A stretch of 64,000 bases of DNA, taken from Christiangramia lutea. GTDB lineage: Bacteria; Bacteroidota; Bacteroidia; Flavobacteriales; Flavobacteriaceae. The stretch is taken from assembly GCF_022489035.1 (NCBI RefSeq), contig NZ_JAKVTV010000006.1, positions 1-64,000 of the forward strand, written 5' to 3'. Of this stretch, positions 53,356 through 61,683 are shown in pieces. Both the position numbers and the translations under genes were made by a program. Below the pieces are notes generated by a model that did not search any database, was not told the DNA's origin, and worked only from the letters and a program-made list of their open reading frames with translations. Each line of letters opens with the position of its first letter. The first letter of the stretch is position 1.

Positions 53356-54624
53356 TTAGAAGCTAATGGCAGCTTCTACCATGAGTCCGTCAAATTTAGC
53401 CTCGTGCTGGTAGCTTGTCGGCGGATATCCGTCGTAGTTTTGAGTTACATATTCTAATTTCATCAGGATGTTCTTGGTCATATACCATCCTGCTGCAAGT
53501 TGGAATCTATCTACATCGATATCTTCTCCAGACTTAAGTTCTCCACTTACGGTATTATAACGTGCACCTAAATGGAAGTCTTCATATTTTCCAAATCTGT
53601 ACAGAAGCTCTCCGGAAAACTGGTTATAGGTTCTTGTATCAGATTCACCACTATCCTTTCCAGAAGTAGTTTCAATGATTCCAAAGAACTCCAGGCCGCC
53701 AAACTTTACAAATGGGTTGATCATAAAAGAGGTCATTTTATTTCGGAAGTCAGGAACAACCATACCTCCTCTAAATCCGTCTCCACCACCTTCAACATCG
53801 CTAATCACTTCGTAATAACGTGATCCAGCACGGTCACCCCTGTAAAGATAAACTCCCCTGGCATCGTTATGAGCACTGTGATACACAGAACCGGTTAAAC
53901 GGAACCTTGTTTTTTCAGAAAAACTATTGTCATATCCAAACTTGGCAAGGAATGAAGGGCTGGTTTGATCTTTATCTGAAACGTTCTGGTTCAGCTTTCC
54001 ATTAGTGAAACCTGCCATTGCCAACCAGGGACCACCAAAGTAATACACCTCGGCTCCAACTTCAGTTGTAAAAGCATCCATAACATAGTTACCAACAAAT
54101 GGGTTGTAAATAGATTGTGCGTTATCGGTTCTCCTAAAGTGCCCGTCACCATAGTTATTTTCCATATGACCAATCTTGATTCTCATATGATCCATAAGAC
54201 CTTCTGCAAAACCTTCACTAATAAAATCCAGTTTATCTATTTGGATATAACCACCTTTTACATAGGCTTCATTGTGGTGTTGAGAAGAAAGATAGGTTCT
54301 AAGGTGCATTCTAACACCATCATAAAGGGCAACGTCAAGGTCAAGGTTTGCTGTTGCCAGGTTGAAGTTTCCACCAAGATCCACAAGTTCTACCGGGCCG
54401 TCGTTTTCCTGGCTCAACGACTGGAATTGTATGGTTGAAGCACCTCCAACTCTTACATGAAGTCCGTCGAAAGTAGATACTGTGTCCTTAGGAGCTTCAA
54501 ACTGGTTAACACCTCTTTGATCACGATATCTGAAGTTGTCAAGATCTCTCTGATTTTGTGCCATCGTTGGGAGGGCCATCAGGATCATTATCGCTATTCC
54601 GAAAAATTGAGTTATAGTTTTCAT
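53356..54624 (-). CDS. Outer-membrane porin-like protein
   Basis: 422 residues with signal peptide (FFGIAIMILMALPTMAQ). Alternating aromatic beta strands (FHLGARYNTVSGEL, MKLEYVTQNYDGYPP, GLMVEAAISF with terminal Phe) indicate a 16-stranded-type beta barrel of the phosphate-selective porin O/P-like group. The C-terminal Phe fits Bam-dependent insertion. It is sandwiched between two yceI genes in one direction. Solute unknown. Confidence 0.8.
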   Translation of the reverse strand: MKTITQFFGIAIMILMALPTMAQNQRDLDNFRYRDQRGVNQFEAPKDTVSTFDGLHVRVGGASTIQFQSLSQENDGPVELVDLGGNFNLATANLDLDVALYDGVRMHLRTYLSSQHHNEAYVKGGYIQIDKLDFISEGFAEGLMDHMRIKIGHMENNYGDGHFRRTDNAQSIYNPFVGNYVMDAFTTEVGAEVYYFGGPWLAMAGFTNGKLNQNVSDKDQTSPSFLAKFGYDNSFSEKTRFRLTGSVYHSAHNDARGVYLYRGDRAGSRYYEVISDVEGGGDGFRGGMVVPDFRNKMTSFMINPFVKFGGLEFFGIIETTSGKDSGESDTRTYNQFSGELLYRFGKYEDFHLGARYNTVSGELKSGEDIDVDRFQLAAGWYMTKNILMKLEYVTQNYDGYPPTSYQHEAKFDGLMVEAAISF

Positions 54625-54647
54625 TTTTATTTAGTTTAAGGTTGATT

Positions 54648-55226
54648 TTATTTTTTAAAATGAGATTCGAATTTGATGACGACGTCTTCACCGGTTTTAA
54701 TCGTTCCGAACATAGCGGTTGGAGCTTCCACCCCGTAATTTGTCATATTCAGTTTATATTCCCCTGTTAGAACAATCTGGTCTGAACCTGATTTCAAATT
54801 GAAATCAAGATTGATGTCCTTTGTTGTTCCAGCAATCTCCAGGCTTCCTGTTGTTTTTACTTTAAATGTACCTGGAGAAACCTTATCGATGCCTTTCACG
54901 TCTTTCAGCTTATAGGTGATCTCCTTATGCTTATCTGTGTTCAGGGCTTTATAGGTGTTCTTGTCCATTCCGCTTTTCCCGCTCATCAAACTTTCCGCAA
55001 CTACTGTAAACTCCAGTTTACTTATGTTCTCTAATTCGCTTGCATTGAAATCCGCAGTAAGATTACCGCCGGTATTTTCTGCTTCAATGGTCCAGTCATG
55101 AATATTGGAAGTACCATCTATTAATAAACTGGAAGCTTCATTATTCAGTTTGTAGGATTGTGCATTTACCCCGAAGCTTAAGAGCAAGGCTACTATCAAA
55201 ATCCTATAATTGCTGTAAGGTTTCAT
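54648..55226 (-). CDS. YceI family periplasmic protein
   Basis: 192 residues with signal peptide MKPYSNYRILIVALLLSFGV. Clear YceI features: SLLIDGTSNIHDWTIEAENT, LEFTVVAESLMSGKSGMDKN, LNMTNYGVEAPTAMFGTIKT. First gene of a possible yceI-porin-yceI unit and divergent from fixI. A CRP/FNR-type promoter (55251-55294) precedes it, so it belongs to the same proposed regulon as the oxidase genes. Confidence 0.9.
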   Translation of the reverse strand: MKPYSNYRILIVALLLSFGVNAQSYKLNNEASSLLIDGTSNIHDWTIEAENTGGNLTADFNASELENISKLEFTVVAESLMSGKSGMDKNTYKALNTDKHKEITYKLKDVKGIDKVSPGTFKVKTTGSLEIAGTTKDINLDFNLKSGSDQIVLTGEYKLNMTNYGVEAPTAMFGTIKTGEDVVIKFESHFKK

Positions 55227-55250
55227 ATCGATTGATTTTTAATTTCATTA

Positions 55251-55294
55251 CAAAGTTGCGGTAGGAGTACTTGTTAGATAATGATGAAAATCAG
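55251..55294 (-). promoter_or_regulatory. CRP/FNR-type promoter of yceI
   Basis: On the minus strand CTGATTTTCATCAT (55294-55281), then 23 bases after the TCA, then CAACTTTG (55258-55251), one mismatch to TAnnTTTG. The yceI ATG is 24 bases further. Confidence 0.75.
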
Positions 55295-55359
55295 CTTTTG
55301 GTAAATTTTGAATCCCGCTTACATGCCGAAAACGTTATAGTTTGGAAAAAATGCAATCC

Positions 55360-55403
55360 CTGATAAGCGTCATATTTTTACCAATTTCAATTTCACAGCT
55401 TTG
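55360..55403 (+). promoter_or_regulatory. CRP/FNR-type promoter of fixI
   Basis: CTGATAAGCGTCAT (55360-55373), then 23 bases after the TCA, then CAGCTTTG (55396-55403), one mismatch to TAnnTTTG. The fixI ATG is 23 bases further. Confidence 0.78.
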
Positions 55404-55426
55404 CTTCTTAATATTTATTCAGGGTT

Positions 55427-57847
55427 ATGGAATCATGCTTTCATTGCGGCGAAGACTGCCAGGAAGAGCTAATAAATTTTGACGAAAAGTCTTTTTGTTG
55501 TTCTGGTTGTAAGACTGTTTACGAGATCCTTAATTCCAATGATCTCTCTTATTATTATGACCTGCAAAGCTCTCCCGGAACCTCCCCAAAACTGAGCGAA
55601 GGCAAGTTCAGTTACCTGGATAATTCTGAAATTGCAGAGAAACTTCTGGAGTTCGATCATGAAGGAACACAGATAGCCTCCTTCACTATACCTTCCATTC
55701 ATTGTAGTTCCTGTATCTGGATTCTTGAAAACTTGGGCAGGCTTCATAAAGGGGTAAAAAGTTCACAGGTAGATTTTCCACGGAAAAAGATCAGGATAAG
55801 TTTTTCTTCGGAAGAATTAAGCCTTAAGGAGCTGGTAGTAATGCTCGCCAGGATAGGGTATGAACCAAATATCTCCCTGGAAAATTACGAGGAAAAGGAG
55901 ACTAGTGTAGACCGAAGCCTTATCTATAAACTTGGTGTAGCCGGTTTTGCTTTTGGGAATATCATGTTCCTTTCTTTTCCGGAATATTTTGAGATGAACG
56001 AATTCTGGCTGGAAAAGTTCAAGCATTTGTTCCGTTGGCTAATGTTTGCCTTTTCGCTACCGGTAGTTTTTTATTCTGGCAAGGATTATTTCATTTCAGC
56101 CTTCAAGGGACTAAGATCTGGATTGCTGAATATTGATGTTCCTATCGCATTAGGAATTACTGTGCTATTTTTAAGAAGTACTGCAGAGATTGTCCTTGAT
56201 CTGGGGACAGGATTTTTTGATAGCCTTAGCGGCCTCGTATTTTTCCTGTTGCTGGGTAAATTTTTTCAGCAGAAGACTTATTCCTTCCTGTCTTTTGAAA
56301 GGGATTATAAATCCTATTTCCCTATAGCTGTAACCCGAATTTCGATGGAAAATGGACAGACAAAAGAGGAACAGGTTCAGGTCTTTAACATAAAAAAAGG
56401 AGATCATATCATTATTCGTAATGAAGAATTGATCCCGATGGATGCCATTCTCATTAAGGGAGATGCCAGTATCGATTATAGTTTCGTAACGGGGGAGGCT
56501 CAACCGGTTTCAAAAAAAATGGGAGATAAGGTATTTGCCGGTGGCAGGCAACAGGGAGGTATCATCGAACTGGAAGCTTTAAGATCGGTACAGCAAAGTT
56601 ACCTTACCGAGTTGTGGAGTGATGAGGTCTTTAGCAAGGATAAAAATTCACAATTTCACAACCTTACCAACCAGATAAGCAGGAGATTTACCTATGCGGT
56701 TTTAGGTATAGCCATTCTTGCAGCAATTTTCTGGATGTTCTATGATTCATCCAAAGCCTGGAATGTTTTTACAGCGGTGTTGATTATAGCCTGCCCTTGT
56801 GCGATCGCTCTGGCAGCACCTTTTACCCTCGGTAATATGCTCAGGATCTTCGGAAGAAACCATTTATACCTGAAAGATGCTAATATCATTGAAAAAATGG
56901 CCCAGGTAGATACGGTGGTTTTTGATAAGACCGGCACTATTACTGCAAATGATAATGGCAGTATTGAATATGAGGGCCTTGAACTCACTGAAGATGAAAA
57001 GCAATTACTTGGAGGTAGTCTTCGTGCTTCCAACCATCCTTTAAGTAGATCGCTTTATAAAATCCTGGATAGGAATAATATTTCTACTCCGGAAAGTTTT
57101 AAGGAGCACACCGGAAAGGGTTTGGAAACTTCATATAAGGAGCTAAACCTAAAGATTGGTTCTCATGCTTTCGTGGCCAATTCTCAAAATACTAATACAG
57201 AAGCCCGGGCTCAGGTAAACCCACAGAAAACATCAGTATTTATTAGTTGCAATGACCAGTATAAAGGTTGCTTTAGTTTCCACAATTCTTACCGTGAAGG
57301 ACTTTCAGACCTGCTAAATGAGCTTTCAGAAAATAAGCAGCTAATTATTTTATCTGGAGATAACGATGGGGAAAAAGATCGTTTAAAGAAGATCCTTCCG
57401 AAAGATACCAAAATGTATTTCGATCAGAAACCAGGTAACAAATTGCAATTTATCAAAGATCTCCAGGAAAAGAACCGCAAGGTGATGATGGTAGGGGACG
57501 GATTAAATGATGCCGGAGCCCTTGCTCAAAGTGATGTTGGAATAGTGATCTCTGAGGATATCAATGTTTTTTCTCCGGCTTGTGATGGTATTTTGGATGC
57601 TCGAAGGTTCAGCGAATTAGGGAAATTTTTTAGGCTTTCAGAAAAATCGATCTCCATCATCAGGATCAGTTTCCTGCTGTCACTTTGCTACAATGTTGTA
57701 GGACTCGGATTCGCAGTTTCAGGAAACCTGATGCCGGTGGTGGCTGCTATCCTGATGCCGTTAAGTTCGATTAGCATCGTTGCATTCACTACCCTGGCAA
57801 CCCAGTTTGTTTCAAAAAAAAGTTCAAAAAATGAAATAAGGTCTTAA
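55427..57847 (+). CDS. fixI: Copper-transporting P-type ATPase for cbb3 assembly
   Basis: 806 residues. An N-terminal Cys-rich metal-binding region (CFHCGEDC, FCCSGCKTVYEIL) and an HMA domain with HCSSC precede eight transmembrane helices. The P1B core has the CPC membrane motif (IIACPCAIALAAPF), phosphorylation site Asp500 in DKTGT, TGEAQP, and the hinge GDGLNDAGALAQSD. In cbb3 systems CcoI/FixI supplies copper to the CcoN active site. It heads the oxidase cluster and has its own CRP/FNR-type promoter. The intracellular domain is slightly compact but complete. Confidence 0.93.
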   Translation: MESCFHCGEDCQEELINFDEKSFCCSGCKTVYEILNSNDLSYYYDLQSSPGTSPKLSEGKFSYLDNSEIAEKLLEFDHEGTQIASFTIPSIHCSSCIWILENLGRLHKGVKSSQVDFPRKKIRISFSSEELSLKELVVMLARIGYEPNISLENYEEKETSVDRSLIYKLGVAGFAFGNIMFLSFPEYFEMNEFWLEKFKHLFRWLMFAFSLPVVFYSGKDYFISAFKGLRSGLLNIDVPIALGITVLFLRSTAEIVLDLGTGFFDSLSGLVFFLLLGKFFQQKTYSFLSFERDYKSYFPIAVTRISMENGQTKEEQVQVFNIKKGDHIIIRNEELIPMDAILIKGDASIDYSFVTGEAQPVSKKMGDKVFAGGRQQGGIIELEALRSVQQSYLTELWSDEVFSKDKNSQFHNLTNQISRRFTYAVLGIAILAAIFWMFYDSSKAWNVFTAVLIIACPCAIALAAPFTLGNMLRIFGRNHLYLKDANIIEKMAQVDTVVFDKTGTITANDNGSIEYEGLELTEDEKQLLGGSLRASNHPLSRSLYKILDRNNISTPESFKEHTGKGLETSYKELNLKIGSHAFVANSQNTNTEARAQVNPQKTSVFISCNDQYKGCFSFHNSYREGLSDLLNELSENKQLIILSGDNDGEKDRLKKILPKDTKMYFDQKPGNKLQFIKDLQEKNRKVMMVGDGLNDAGALAQSDVGIVISEDINVFSPACDGILDARRFSELGKFFRLSEKSISIIRISFLLSLCYNVVGLGFAVSGNLMPVVAAILMPLSSISIVAFTTLATQFVSKKSSKNEIRS

Positions 57848-57849
57848 AG

Positions 57850-57893
57850 CTGACAATAGTCATTTTTTAGGCCTGGCTCTCAGAATACTTTTA
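57850..57893 (+). promoter_or_regulatory. CRP/FNR-type promoter of cco operon
   Basis: CTGACAATAGTCAT (57850-57863), then 23 bases after the TCA, then TACTTTTA (57886-57893), one mismatch to TAnnTTTG. The ccoS ATG is 19 bases further. Arms TGAC/GTCA are perfectly palindromic. Confidence 0.8.
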
Positions 57894-57911
57894 CATCAAC
57901 ATTCAAGAATC

Positions 57912-58106
57912 ATGAGCATTATATATATGTTACTGGCTATTAGTGTGATTGTAGCCATCATCTTCTTTATCGCCTTCGTAGTTTCTGTGAAAAAGGGACA
58001 GTATGATGATGTTTATACGCCTTCGGTACGAATGCTTTTCGATGATGAGCTTGTAAAACCTGATGCTAAGGAAAATCAACCTCTCAATAAAGTGAAATCT
58101 AATTAA
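57912..58106 (+). CDS. ccoS: cbb3 oxidase assembly protein CcoS
   Basis: 64 residues: one hydrophobic helix (IIYMLLAISVIVAIIFFIAF) and the short cytoplasmic tail with YDDVYTPSVRMLFDDE, typical of CcoS/FixS. Needed for cofactor insertion into cbb3 oxidase in other bacteria. It ends two bases before ccoNO. Confidence 0.92.
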   Translation: MSIIYMLLAISVIVAIIFFIAFVVSVKKGQYDDVYTPSVRMLFDDELVKPDAKENQPLNKVKSN

Positions 58107-58108
58107 TT

Positions 58109-60304
58109 ATGGAAGTACAGCAGTTTTATTACGATAATAAGATCGTAAAGAAATTTATCATCGCCACCATGTTTTGGGGCATTATAGGCATGAGCGTTGG
58201 GTTACTGCTCGCCTTTATGTTTATTTTTCCTAATATCACCGATGGTATCTCCTGGTTAAGCTTCGGAAGATTAAGGCCTCTGCATACGAATGCGGTGATC
58301 TTTGCATTTGTGGGAAATGCGCTTTACGCCGGGATTTATTATTCCACCCAGCGATTGCTGAAAGCTCGAATGTGGAGCGATGCCCTGAGTAATATTAATT
58401 TCTGGGGCTGGCAGCTTATAATCGTTGGCGCAGCGATCACCCTGCCTTTAGGTTATACCTCTTCTAAAGAATACGCTGAACTGGAATGGCCATTTGATAT
58501 TGCCATCGCTTTAATCTGGGTAGCTTTTGGAGCAAACCTGATCGGAACCATGATTAAGAGACGGCAACGTCATCTCTACGTGGCGATCTGGTTTTACCTG
58601 GCTACTTTCGTTACCGTTGCCGTGCTTCATATTTTTAATAATATTGAAATTCCAGTTTCTGCCTTAAAGAGTTATTCATTCTATTCCGGAGTTCAGGATG
58701 CGCTTGTTCAGTGGTGGTATGGGCATAATGCGGTGGCTTTCTTCCTTACTACACCCTTTCTTGGACTGATGTATTATTTCGTGCCTAAGGCGGCGAACAG
58801 GCCTGTTTATTCTTACCGACTTTCGATCATCCATTTTTGGTCACTAATATTCATTTATATCTGGGCAGGGCCTCACCATTTACTTTACACTGCTTTACCA
58901 GACTGGGCCCAGAACCTGGGAGTAGCATTTTCTGTAATGTTATTATTCCCATCCTGGGGAGGGATGATCAACGGATTGTTAACCCTGCGTGGAGCCTGGG
59001 ATAAGGTTAGAACAGACCCGGTTTTAAAATTTATGGTGGTTGCAATCACCGGTTATGGGATGGCTACTTTTGAAGGCCCGATGTTATCGCTTAAAAATGT
59101 GAATGCCATCGCTCACTTTAGTGACTGGATCATTGCCCATGTTCACGTTGGTGCTCTTGCCTGGAATGGTTTCTTAACCTTCGGAATGGTTTACTGGCTA
59201 GTACCAAGATTGTTTAAAACCAAATTATGGTCTATTAAATTGGCGAATACCCACTTCTGGATGGGAACCCTAGGAATTATCATCTATGCATTGCCAATGT
59301 ACGTTGCCGGTTTTGTTCAGGCCTCTATGTGGAAACAATTCAATCCAGACGGAACCCTTACTTACGGGAATTTCCTTGAAACTGTAACCCAGATCATCCC
59401 GATGTACTGGATGAGAGCAATAGGAGGAAGTTTGTATATCCTTGGTGCTTTTGTCATGCTTTATAACATCGTAAAAACTGTTAGACAGGGAAGCGCAGTT
59501 GAGGATGAACTTGCTGAAGCTGCCGCTTTACAACCTGTAACCAAGAAAAGAACCGCTGGAGAAGCTTACCACAGCTGGTTGGAAAGAAGACCGGTAAAAC
59601 TTACCATTTTCGCCACTATCGCGATACTTATTGGAGGGATGGTGCAAATCATTCCATCACTGATGGTAGATGAATATGTGCCGGTGATCTCCAGTGTAAA
59701 ACCATATACACCTTTAGAACTCGAAGGTCGTGATATCTATATTAGAGAAGGTTGTGTATCCTGTCACTCGCAAATGGTGAGACCTTTTCGAAGCGAGGTA
59801 GAGCGATATGGTGAATATTCCAAAGCAGGAGAATACAGGTATGACTTCCCGTTCTTATGGGGAAGTAAACGAACCGGGCCGGACTTGCACCGTATAGGTC
59901 AGAAATATTCAGATAACTGGCACCTGAACCATATGTACGATCCACAAAGCACCTCTTCAGGTTCTATCATGCCGTCCTATAAATGGCTGGTTCAGGATGA
60001 ACTCGATAAATCCAAAACCGAAGATAAGATGAGGGCAATGCAAACCCTTGGAGTTCCCTATACCGATGAGGAGATAGAAAGAGCCCAGCAGTGGATGTCT
60101 GAGCAAGGTACTCAGATAGAGCAGAACCTTTATTCAGATCCAGATTTCGCAACCAGCTATGAGGCCGATAAAAAGTTTGCCGAGGAGAACGGTGAAGAAT
60201 TCACGGAAATGAGAGATAGAGAGATCGTGGCGCTTATTGCTTACCTGCAAAGACTGGGTACAGATATCAAGGCCGAAGATTTAAAACAAGTATCAACCAA
60301 ATAA
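58109..60304 (+). CDS. ccoN: Fused cbb3 oxidase subunits I and II (CcoNO)
   Basis: 731 residues. The first 470 are CcoN: twelve helices with haem/copper histidines in PLHTNAVIF, WWYGHNAVAFF, AGPHHLLYTALP and FSDWIIAHVHVGAL. A linker follows, then one helix and a CcoO-type monohaem cytochrome c domain with C549VSCH. The catalytic subunit reduces oxygen with high affinity and pumps protons. Fusion of N and O is common in Bacteroidota; no separate ccoO exists here. Followed after 12 bases by a CcoQ-like gene. Confidence 0.95.
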   Translation: MEVQQFYYDNKIVKKFIIATMFWGIIGMSVGLLLAFMFIFPNITDGISWLSFGRLRPLHTNAVIFAFVGNALYAGIYYSTQRLLKARMWSDALSNINFWGWQLIIVGAAITLPLGYTSSKEYAELEWPFDIAIALIWVAFGANLIGTMIKRRQRHLYVAIWFYLATFVTVAVLHIFNNIEIPVSALKSYSFYSGVQDALVQWWYGHNAVAFFLTTPFLGLMYYFVPKAANRPVYSYRLSIIHFWSLIFIYIWAGPHHLLYTALPDWAQNLGVAFSVMLLFPSWGGMINGLLTLRGAWDKVRTDPVLKFMVVAITGYGMATFEGPMLSLKNVNAIAHFSDWIIAHVHVGALAWNGFLTFGMVYWLVPRLFKTKLWSIKLANTHFWMGTLGIIIYALPMYVAGFVQASMWKQFNPDGTLTYGNFLETVTQIIPMYWMRAIGGSLYILGAFVMLYNIVKTVRQGSAVEDELAEAAALQPVTKKRTAGEAYHSWLERRPVKLTIFATIAILIGGMVQIIPSLMVDEYVPVISSVKPYTPLELEGRDIYIREGCVSCHSQMVRPFRSEVERYGEYSKAGEYRYDFPFLWGSKRTGPDLHRIGQKYSDNWHLNHMYDPQSTSSGSIMPSYKWLVQDELDKSKTEDKMRAMQTLGVPYTDEEIERAQQWMSEQGTQIEQNLYSDPDFATSYEADKKFAEENGEEFTEMRDREIVALIAYLQRLGTDIKAEDLKQVSTK

Positions 60305-60316
60305 AAACCTGAGACC

Positions 60317-60523
60317 ATGTTGAAATTCGTAAAAGGTCCCTTGGAAAGTATAGAGGGGGTAGAGATATACCCGATCATCTCCCTGCTTATATTCTTCATT
60401 TTTTTCACCGCCCTTTTCTGGTGGGTGTTTACTGCCAAGAAGGATTATATAAAAAAGGTAAGTGATCTTCCCCTGGATATGGAGGACAATAGCATAATTA
60501 ACCAAAAAGAAAGCAGATCATGA
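60317..60523 (+). CDS. CcoQ-like small oxidase subunit
   Basis: 68 residues with one hydrophobic helix (YPIISLLIFFIFFTALFWWV) and a charged tail. Position between ccoNO and ccoP and the helix-plus-tail form fit CcoQ/FixQ, which stabilises the oxidase. Sequence similarity of such short proteins is weak. Confidence 0.8.
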   Translation: MLKFVKGPLESIEGVEIYPIISLLIFFIFFTALFWWVFTAKKDYIKKVSDLPLDMEDNSIINQKESRS

Positions 60524-60606
60524 AATGAGCCAGGAAAGGGTTTCAATGTTAATTGAAATTACTATTGGCACATTGCATCTGACCGATTACAAAAAAATAT
60601 AAACAG

Positions 60607-61557
60607 ATGAAAAGACTATTTTCAGCATTAAGAATATTAGGTCTACTGGTTTTAGCCATTGTTCTGGCCAATTCCATCCTGGAAACCGGTGAGCAATCAA
60701 TTTTTGAAGCCTATCCTATTATCTGGTTGATCCTTGGGGTGATCCTGCTTATTGGTGTGGCCATTGAAGTTTCGGTAGCTGCATTGGAAAGAACACTTTA
60801 TTTATCCCTGAAGCCAGATTCCCGGGCTAAATATGAAAACGCCATGGCCGTGAAAAAGCAACAGCGTTTTGCCTGGTTCAGGGAGGCCTATGATAAACTT
60901 CTGGACAAAAAACCAATCGAGAAAGAAGAAGAGATCATCCTGGATCACAATTATGATGGGATCAAAGAACTGGATAATAACCTTCCGCCATGGTGGTTGT
61001 ACGGATTTTATGCTTCCATCATCTTCGCGGGAATCTATCTGGCCAGGTATCACATTTTTGACGGTGCTTCTCAAAAAGAAGAGTACCTGGTAGAAGTTGC
61101 TGAAGCCAAAGCAGCTGTGGAAGAGTATAAAAAGAATGCCAAAGGCCTGGTGGATGCGAATACAGTTGAACTTTTAACCGGTGAAAAAGATATTAATGCC
61201 GGAAAAGCAATTTTCAGTGGAAACTGCGCTGCCTGTCATAAGATCGATGGAGGTGGGGGAATTGGCCCGAACCTAACCGATTCTTACTGGATCCTGGGAG
61301 GAGGTATCAAAAATGTGTTCAATACGATCTCTGAGGGTGGCCGTGCCGGGAAAGGAATGGTTGCCTGGAAAACCGATCTGAAACCTGATGAAATCGCGCA
61401 GGTGGCCAGTTATGTATTGAGTTTACATAGCACAACACCTGCAGATCCCAAGGCGCCTGAAGGCGAACTTTGGGTAGACCCCGATGCAAGAGTAGATGAG
61501 GTTGAGGTGGAAATGACCGATTCAACTTCAGTAGAGATCAAAATGGATTACGAATAA
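60607..61557 (+). CDS. ccoP: cbb3 oxidase subunit III (CcoP), monohaem
   Basis: 316 residues. Two N-terminal helices, the CcoP N-terminal domain (NNLPPWWLYGFYASIIFAGI), and a periplasmic cytochrome c domain with a single haem motif C207AACH and distal Met probably in GKGMVAWK. Proteobacterial CcoP carries two CxxCH motifs; only one is present in the whole protein. It passes electrons to CcoNO. An 84-base gap and a REP-like repeat after it separate it from ccoG. Confidence 0.93.
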   Translation: MKRLFSALRILGLLVLAIVLANSILETGEQSIFEAYPIIWLILGVILLIGVAIEVSVAALERTLYLSLKPDSRAKYENAMAVKKQQRFAWFREAYDKLLDKKPIEKEEEIILDHNYDGIKELDNNLPPWWLYGFYASIIFAGIYLARYHIFDGASQKEEYLVEVAEAKAAVEEYKKNAKGLVDANTVELLTGEKDINAGKAIFSGNCAACHKIDGGGGIGPNLTDSYWILGGGIKNVFNTISEGGRAGKGMVAWKTDLKPDEIAQVASYVLSLHSTTPADPKAPEGELWVDPDARVDEVEVEMTDSTSVEIKMDYE

Positions 61558-61562
61558 CTAAA

Positions 61563-61633
61563 CGTCATCCTGAATTTATTTCAGGATCCCGGGTCCAAAT
61601 GATAAAGAAGCTGAAAACAAGTTCAGCTTGACG
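61563..61633. repeat. Intergenic palindromic repeat (REP-like)
   Basis: A 71-base element with inverted ends: CGTCATCCTGAA at 61563-61574 and TTCAGCTTGACG at 61622-61633 are near reverse complements. An inner short inverted repeat TGAA/TTCA lies close to the left end. The style matches dispersed intergenic repeats in many genomes; other copies would lie outside this window. Confidence 0.6.
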
Positions 61634-61683
61634 GGAACACAAATTTTGTTGGGTAACCAAAAATTAAAAAAACAAGCTCAATT

